Shown here piece after piece: positions 5,416 through 9,245 of a stretch of DNA of 9,245 bases (its first letter is position 1; each line of letters starts with the position of its first letter). A model generated the notes under the pieces. That model saw only the letters and a list, made by a program, of their open reading frames with translations, did no database searches and was not told the origin of the DNA. Made by a program: the position numbers and the translations under genes. The DNA comes from CAZTDU01 sp050248795. GTDB taxonomy: Bacteria > Pseudomonadota > Gammaproteobacteria > Burkholderiales > SG8-39. The DNA is taken from the NCBI GenBank assembly GCA_050248795.1, contig JBFWRS010000082.1:1-9245 (forward strand), given 5' to 3'.

Positions 5416-8177
5416 GCCGATCCTTTCATCGTCACCAGTTCGCCGGTCGCAGCACGCTTCAAGCGCACGCGCATGATGTCGGAACTCGAGCCTGTGTTGT
5501 CGGTGAGTTTCAGCGACAGGTCGGTCAGCGAATTCAGGCTCGGCAGCTTCAGGTCCCGGGCGAAGGGGGTCTTCCAGTGGTCGAACTGGCCAATCATCAG
5601 CAGCGTATCCGGGCGGATTCCCTCTCGCAGCACCGCCGCGCCCTCGGTGGTGCCGGACACCGATTCGATCGTCAGGCGCTCGCCCTCGGCGATTCCCAGG
5701 CGCTTCGCGGTCGAGCGGTTGATGATCACGCCGCGGTGCCCGCTGATGTTGTTCGCCACTTCGTTGATCAGCGGCAGGCCGACGTTCGCGCCCCAGCTGT
5801 ACTGCATCGAGCGCGCGGTCAGCGCCCAGAACGGGAACTCGTCCGGGTCGCGGTTGTACTCGCGTGCGTACTCGATCCACATCTCCGGGAAGCGCTCGTA
5901 CTTCGGCATGAACTCGTATTCCTTCAGCTGCTCGTCCCACCACTTGATGCCGGTCTCGGCGAGCCGGTTCGCCAGTTCGCGGCCGTGGCGTGTGATGCGT
6001 TCCTGATAGGGCAGCTCGAAGCGCAGGCCCTTGTCTTCCATGGCCGGGTAGAGGTACCAGTCGAGCTGCGGGAAGGGCTTCAGCATGTAGCCCTTCTCCT
6101 TGAACCACGCGAGGTCGTGGATCTCCTTGCCCTCGGTGAGTTCGCCGCTTGCAGCCTTGCAGAACGCGTCCCACACCTCGTCGCACGTCGGCGCCTTCGA
6201 GTCATCCAGCGAAAAATCGTAGCGCCCCTTGCGGTCGGCGAGCGGCGTGCCCGCCGCGCCGCGGTTCACCGCGCCAACGTACTCCTTGAGGATCCCGGCA
6301 CGCTCGGCGAGCGCGGTGGCAATGTCGGTGAAGTCCTTCACGTCGCAGTGGGACTCGACCACCGGCTGGCGGATCGCCCAGCCATCGTGCTTCCAGAAGT
6401 TCTCCTGGAACTTGGTCGTGCCGATGCGGATGAGCTGCAGGCTCTCCAGGTCGGAGGCCTCGGGCAGCAGCACGTCGGCGAAGTGGTTGGTCTCGTCGTC
6501 GGTGTACGCCATGGCGACGATGAAGGGGAATTCCGCCAGGCGTTCCGCCACCTGCGGCGCGTTCCACGACGAAATCGCCGGATTGGTGCGGTAGCAGATC
6601 CACATGTCCGGCGGCTGCGTGCGCGGCCAGTTGTCGGGGGCCTTCTTCTGGAACAGCCATGGCAGGTGCGCCGGCCCGAGCGCCGCCGACCACGGCGAAT
6701 CCGACACCAGCGGCACCAGCGTCTTGTAGCCGTTGCGGATGTGCGGGTCGCGCATCCAGCCTTCTTTGGACGTGTCGTTGAACTGGAAGGTCATCAGGCC
6801 GTCCGGCCCAGGCTGTACCGAGCCGGTGCGCGAGGCTGCGGGACGGACCAGCTTGACCGTGGTGCCGAGCGTGCCGCCCGGGACTTCGAGCGCGCCGACC
6901 AGCACCGCGAGCAGCGTGCGCGCCCAGCAGCAGTGGTAGCCGCCAAAACCGTTGTTCACGGTCTTTCCCAGCGTGATCGCCACCGGGCGGAACGGCAGCG
7001 TCTTGCCTTCGATCTCGATGGTCTGGCCGATGCAGGCATGCGCCACGTATTCGTCGGCGACGCGGCGTATGGTGGCCGCGGGCACGTCGCACTCGGCTGC
7101 GGCCCAGTCTGCCGAATACTCCTGCATGTGCTCGAGCAGTTTCTGGAACGCGGGTTTGCCTTTCGCGGCGTCGTGCCGGATGCGTTCGCCGTCCGGCCCG
7201 TGCTCGACCGCAGCGGCCGTGTATTCGCCGTCCAGCGCCGGATCCTTCAGGCCCGGGTCGTCATGCGCCTTGGCGCGGCCGTCGGCAGCGTCCCAGACGA
7301 GCGGCTTGCCGCTCGCCGCATCGCGCAGGTACCAGCCATTCGGCCCGACCAGGTAGGGCGAGCTGGTGCGGTGCTTCAGGTAGGGCAGGTCGCAGGATTC
7401 GCGCCAGCCGCGCTCGTGCAGGATGTGGTGGATGAGGCCGTAGAGGAAGGCCGCGTCGGTCTTTGGCTTGATCGGCACCCATTCGGCGGACACCGCGCCG
7501 GTGATCGACAAATGCGGTTCCACCTGGATCCGCTTGGCGCCGCGCACGCGCGCGTCGGCCTCGCGCCAGATACCGACCACGCCGCCGGAAGCCTCGACGT
7601 TGTTGCCGCAGTTGATGATGTAGTTCACGTACGGCGTGTCGGGCGAAACGACGAACGCGCGATGCCACAGTTCGCCGTACAGGTGCTCCGCGTGGTAGCA
7701 CTTCACGCCTTGGCCGGCGCCGTAGCCCTGGTCGATCGGTCCCCACGCCGCCATGAAGGCGGGGAAGGTGCCCATGTACTGCACCGGCGTGCCGCCGCCG
7801 CCGGTGGAAGTCGCCAGGCGCGGGAAGCCTTCCTCGTTCTTCAGCCCCTTCGCGCGAATCTCGCGCATCTTCGCGCCGACGATGTCCAGCGCCTCGTCCC
7901 AGGAGATCGGCACGAAGCGCGGGTCCTCGTTGCGGCCCTTCTTCGGGTTGGTGCGCTTCATCGGCTGCTTGATGCGGTTCGGGTTGTAGGTCTTCTGTAT
8001 CAGGCCGTAGGCCTTCACGCAGACCCTGCCGCCGCCGGGATGCTGGCCGCTGATGTCGTAGTTGGATTCGATGCGGGTGGCCACGCCGTTCTCGACCTCG
8101 ACCTTCATCAGGTCGGGGCCTGCGACGCACTGGTAGCAGTAGACTGAAACTTGTTTTTTGTTCACCATCTCCGTCAT
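5412..8177 (-). CDS. padB: Molybdopterin oxidoreductase large subunit, probable phenylacetyl-CoA:acceptor oxidoreductase (PadB-like)
   Basis: This is a 921-residue catalytic subunit of the DMSO-reductase superfamily. In Thauera and Azoarcus, PadBCD oxidises phenylacetyl-CoA to phenylglyoxylate and passes electrons to quinone. Visible parts are: an N-terminal Fe-S motif with C14, C17 and C53 (CYQC and RVCVKAYG); the family segment PISWDEALD at about 90-98; a GQGVKCYHAEHLYGE stretch at 155-169 at the Mo-ligand position; INCGNNVEASGG at 188-199; and a C-terminal molydopterin-dinucleotide binding domain from about 785 to 905. There is no Tat or Sec signal, so it should be cytoplasmic, as a CoA-thioester substrate requires. 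The third Cys of the usual C-x2-C-x3-C-xn-C motif is absent. Start and stop both overlap neighbours by ATGA. The superfamily is certain. The phenylacetyl-CoA substrate is inferred from the missing export signal, the membrane Fe-S partner and the adjacent iorAB. Another arylacetyl-CoA or an unrelated cytoplasmic substrate remains possible. Confidence 0.7.
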   Translation of the reverse strand: MTEMVNKKQVSVYCYQCVAGPDLMKVEVENGVATRIESNYDISGQHPGGGRVCVKAYGLIQKTYNPNRIKQPMKRTNPKKGRNEDPRFVPISWDEALDIVGAKMREIRAKGLKNEEGFPRLATSTGGGGTPVQYMGTFPAFMAAWGPIDQGYGAGQGVKCYHAEHLYGELWHRAFVVSPDTPYVNYIINCGNNVEASGGVVGIWREADARVRGAKRIQVEPHLSITGAVSAEWVPIKPKTDAAFLYGLIHHILHERGWRESCDLPYLKHRTSSPYLVGPNGWYLRDAASGKPLVWDAADGRAKAHDDPGLKDPALDGEYTAAAVEHGPDGERIRHDAAKGKPAFQKLLEHMQEYSADWAAAECDVPAATIRRVADEYVAHACIGQTIEIEGKTLPFRPVAITLGKTVNNGFGGYHCCWARTLLAVLVGALEVPGGTLGTTVKLVRPAASRTGSVQPGPDGLMTFQFNDTSKEGWMRDPHIRNGYKTLVPLVSDSPWSAALGPAHLPWLFQKKAPDNWPRTQPPDMWICYRTNPAISSWNAPQVAERLAEFPFIVAMAYTDDETNHFADVLLPEASDLESLQLIRIGTTKFQENFWKHDGWAIRQPVVESHCDVKDFTDIATALAERAGILKEYVGAVNRGAAGTPLADRKGRYDFSLDDSKAPTCDEVWDAFCKAASGELTEGKEIHDLAWFKEKGYMLKPFPQLDWYLYPAMEDKGLRFELPYQERITRHGRELANRLAETGIKWWDEQLKEYEFMPKYERFPEMWIEYAREYNRDPDEFPFWALTARSMQYSWGANVGLPLINEVANNISGHRGVIINRSTAKRLGIAEGERLTIESVSGTTEGAAVLREGIRPDTLLMIGQFDHWKTPFARDLKLPSLNSLTDLSLKLTDNTGSSSDIMRVRLKRAATGELVTMKGSA
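5421..5426 (-). promoter_or_regulatory. Ribosome binding site of the Fe-S/membrane fusion gene
   Basis: AAAGGA is five bases upstream of ATG 5415 and within the 3' end of the molybdoenzyme gene. It supports this start over the many upstream in-frame alternatives. Confidence 0.6.
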
Positions 8178-8296
8178 CGGGACTCCTTGTCAACCAGCAC
8201 CTCGTGTCCTGCGCGGGTGAGTTCGAGGACGCTTGCCGGCACCAGGCCGACACGGTCCTCGTGTACCTTGATTTCGCGCGGGACGCCGATCAGCAT
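8174..8296 (-). pseudogene. ald: Truncated alanine dehydrogenase, N-terminal 40 residues only
   Basis: A small frame encodes a peptide beginning MLIGVPREIKVHEDRVG and continuing LVPASVLELTRAGHEVLV. This is the start of alanine dehydrogenase (NAD-dependent alanine to pyruvate plus ammonia), including the conserved Arg15 that binds the substrate in that family. A full protein is about 370 residues. Here homology stops at about residue 35 and the frame ends DKESR-stop, so the catalytic Lys and His, the Rossmann domain and the C-terminal part are all missing and it cannot be an active dehydrogenase. ATG at 8296 is chosen because it matches the family start; an in-frame GTG at 8302 is possible. 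No good ribosome site precedes it, but it begins nine bases after the desulfurase stop. Its stop overlaps the molybdoenzyme start (ATGA), and its last codons contain that gene's ribosome site. It could also be a remnant of the related transhydrogenase alpha subunit, but the match to alanine dehydrogenase is closer. Confidence 0.8.
8183..8188 (-). promoter_or_regulatory. Ribosome binding site of the molybdoenzyme gene
   Basis: AAGGAG lies five bases before ATG 8177 and inside the last codons of the alanine dehydrogenase stub. It decides the start at 8177 over the second in-frame ATG at 8168, whose nearest purine run (ACGGAG) directly abuts it. Confidence 0.7.
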
Positions 8297-8305
8297 GTGC
8301 ACCGT

Positions 8306-9245
8306 TCAGCCTGCGAGGAACGCGTCGACCACGGCGCGCGTCGAGTAGGTGCCCGCCACGTCGAACCTGAAGCTGCGGTGGCGGTAGTCGCCGTTGGCCT
8401 GCCGCTCGTACAGCGGCAGCAGCTCGTCGCGCCGGGCGGCGATCGCGCGCAGCGCGGCGACCAGCGCGTCGACGTCCGCCTCGGTGTTGTAGATGCCGAA
8501 GCTCGCGCGCACCATGCCGCGACGCTCGTCGGCCAGGCGCTCGAGGTCCGCGTTGGAGAGCCGGTCGGCGGCTTCTTCCAGGCTCGCCATCACCATCTCG
8601 CGCACGTACGGATGCGCGCAGAAGCATTCGTTGCGGACCGCGATGTTGAAGTAGTCGTTCAGCACCGCCGCGGTGAACGCGTGGTCGCAGTCCTCGAGGT
8701 TGAAGGTGATCGCGCCGGTGCGCAGCGTCGCGCCCGCGGGGTCGCTCGCGCCGTACACGGTGATGCCGGGCACGGTGGCGATTGCTTTCAGCGCGTAGGC
8801 CATCAGGCGGTGCTCGTCCTCGGCGATCGCCGTCATGCCGACGCTGTGCAGCGCGTACAGCGCCGCGCCGAGCGCGATGGCGCCGGGGATGTTCGGCGTT
8901 CCGGCTTCCTCGCGGTCGGGGAAGCTCTGCGACACCGTGTAGCGGTCCAGCCACACCGTGTCGACCATGCCGCCGCCCACTTCCTCGGGTTCGACCGGCG
9001 CGAAGAGCTCGCTGCGGGCCACCACCACGCCGGGCGAGCCGGGCGCGTAGACCTTGTGGCCGGAGAACACGACCACGTCCAGGTCCTGCGCCGGGTCCGG
9101 GTTGCCGCTCATGCGGATCGGCACGTGCGCGGCCATCTGCGCGGCGTCGACGACGATGAGCGCGCCGTGGCGATGCGCCAGTTCGGCGATCTCGTGGATC
9201 GGGTTCAGGATGCCGGTGACGTTGGACACGCCGGTGATGGCGACA
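8306..9245 (-). CDS. Cysteine desulfurase / class V aminotransferase (SufS-like), 5' end beyond window
   Basis: This is a PLP-dependent fold-type I enzyme. Members of the SufS/CsdA branch take sulfur from cysteine, release alanine and form a persulfide. Visible hallmarks in order are: GVSNVTG near the window edge; VDAAQ, whose Asp and Gln contact the PLP ring; SGHK, with the PLP-binding Lys at 9055-9053; an AGTPNIPGAIALG segment; and RNECFCAHP, where the second Cys (codon 8620-8618) aligns with the catalytic Cys of the SufS RTGHHC loop. The reading frame stays open through the right edge (AITG precedes the GTG at 9229), so that GTG is not the real start. About 310 residues are seen of roughly 400 to 430. 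The gene ends with TGA at 8306, nine bases before the alanine dehydrogenase stub. It is the first visible gene of the operon. The family is certain. Desulfurase activity rather than another class V reaction is likely but not proven. Confidence 0.85.
   Translation of the reverse strand, partial: VAITGVSNVTGILNPIHEIAELAHRHGALIVVDAAQMAAHVPIRMSGNPDPAQDLDVVVFSGHKVYAPGSPGVVVARSELFAPVEPEEVGGGMVDTVWLDRYTVSQSFPDREEAGTPNIPGAIALGAALYALHSVGMTAIAEDEHRLMAYALKAIATVPGITVYGASDPAGATLRTGAITFNLEDCDHAFTAAVLNDYFNIAVRNECFCAHPYVREMVMASLEEAADRLSNADLERLADERRGMVRASFGIYNTEADVDALVAALRAIAARRDELLPLYERQANGDYRHRSFRFDVAGTYSTRAVVDAFLAG

Noticed and set aside
4100..6006. Long plus-strand frames (4100-5047 and 4819-6006) opposite the Fe-S/membrane fusion gene
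   Set aside because: They lack recognisable motifs and overlap a gene with sixteen ordered cluster cysteines and about eight membrane segments on the other strand.
5577..8147. 856-codon open frame on the plus strand antisense to the molybdoenzyme gene
   Set aside because: Its composition is Arg/Ala/Val/His-rich with no recognisable domain. It mirrors a high-GC gene whose third-position bias keeps the opposite frame open.
8120..8177. Tat signal on the molybdoenzyme
   Set aside because: The N-terminus has no twin-arginine or hydrophobic stretch before the first cluster Cys at residue 14.
9227..9229. GTG at 9229 as the start of the desulfurase homologue
   Set aside because: The frame continues upstream with conserved family residues (AITG before VSNVTG), so the gene is cut by the window edge.
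1..9245. CRISPR array, tRNA, rRNA, insertion sequence or transposase
   Set aside because: No regular repeats, RNA gene signatures or transposase motifs were seen. Almost all of the window is accounted for by seven minus-strand reading frames.

Overview
The window reads as a GC-rich proteobacterial chromosome segment. Gene content and codon use suggest a betaproteobacterium of the Azoarcus/Thauera/Aromatoleum type, but this is inference because no rRNA or marker gene is present. Every gene I can support lies on the minus strand, so transcription runs from the right edge of the window to the left. No promoter or factor-independent terminator is visible, and the window looks like the interior of one long operon.

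In order of transcription: (1) positions 9245-8306 hold the 3' part of a SufS-type class V aminotransferase / cysteine desulfurase whose start lies outside the window. (2) Positions 8296-8174 hold a 40-codon open frame that matches only the first ~35 residues of alanine dehydrogenase, a truncated remnant that runs by an ATGA overlap into the next gene. (3) 8177-5412 is a 921-residue cytoplasmic molybdopterin oxidoreductase, most likely the large subunit of a phenylacetyl-CoA:acceptor oxidoreductase (PadB-like). (4) 5415-3769 is a four-[4Fe-4S]-cluster electron-transfer subunit fused to a DmsC/NrfD-like membrane anchor. (5) 3701-1626 and (6) 1629-157 are the alpha and beta subunits of an indolepyruvate (arylpyruvate):ferredoxin oxidoreductase (IorA, IorB). 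(7) 102-1 is the start of a gene for an exported protein with a Sec signal peptide, cut by the left edge.

Taken together the genes suggest anaerobic aromatic amino-acid catabolism. IorAB would oxidatively decarboxylate phenylpyruvate or indolepyruvate to the arylacetyl-CoA. The molybdoenzyme with its membrane Fe-S partner would then oxidise the alpha-methylene of phenylacetyl-CoA to phenylglyoxylate and pass electrons to quinone. The phenylglyoxylate dehydrogenase, the CoA ligase and the aminotransferase expected in such a pathway are not in this window. The cysteine desulfurase homologue could supply sulfur for the many Fe-S clusters and the molybdenum cofactor, but this is only suggested by position.

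The points most worth a second look are the alanine dehydrogenase stub at the junction with the molybdoenzyme gene, the Fe-S/membrane subunit fusion, non-canonical cluster ligands in both the molybdoenzyme (third Cys absent) and IorA (Cys replaced by Asp), and the pairing of arylpyruvate and arylacetyl-CoA oxidation in one transcription unit.
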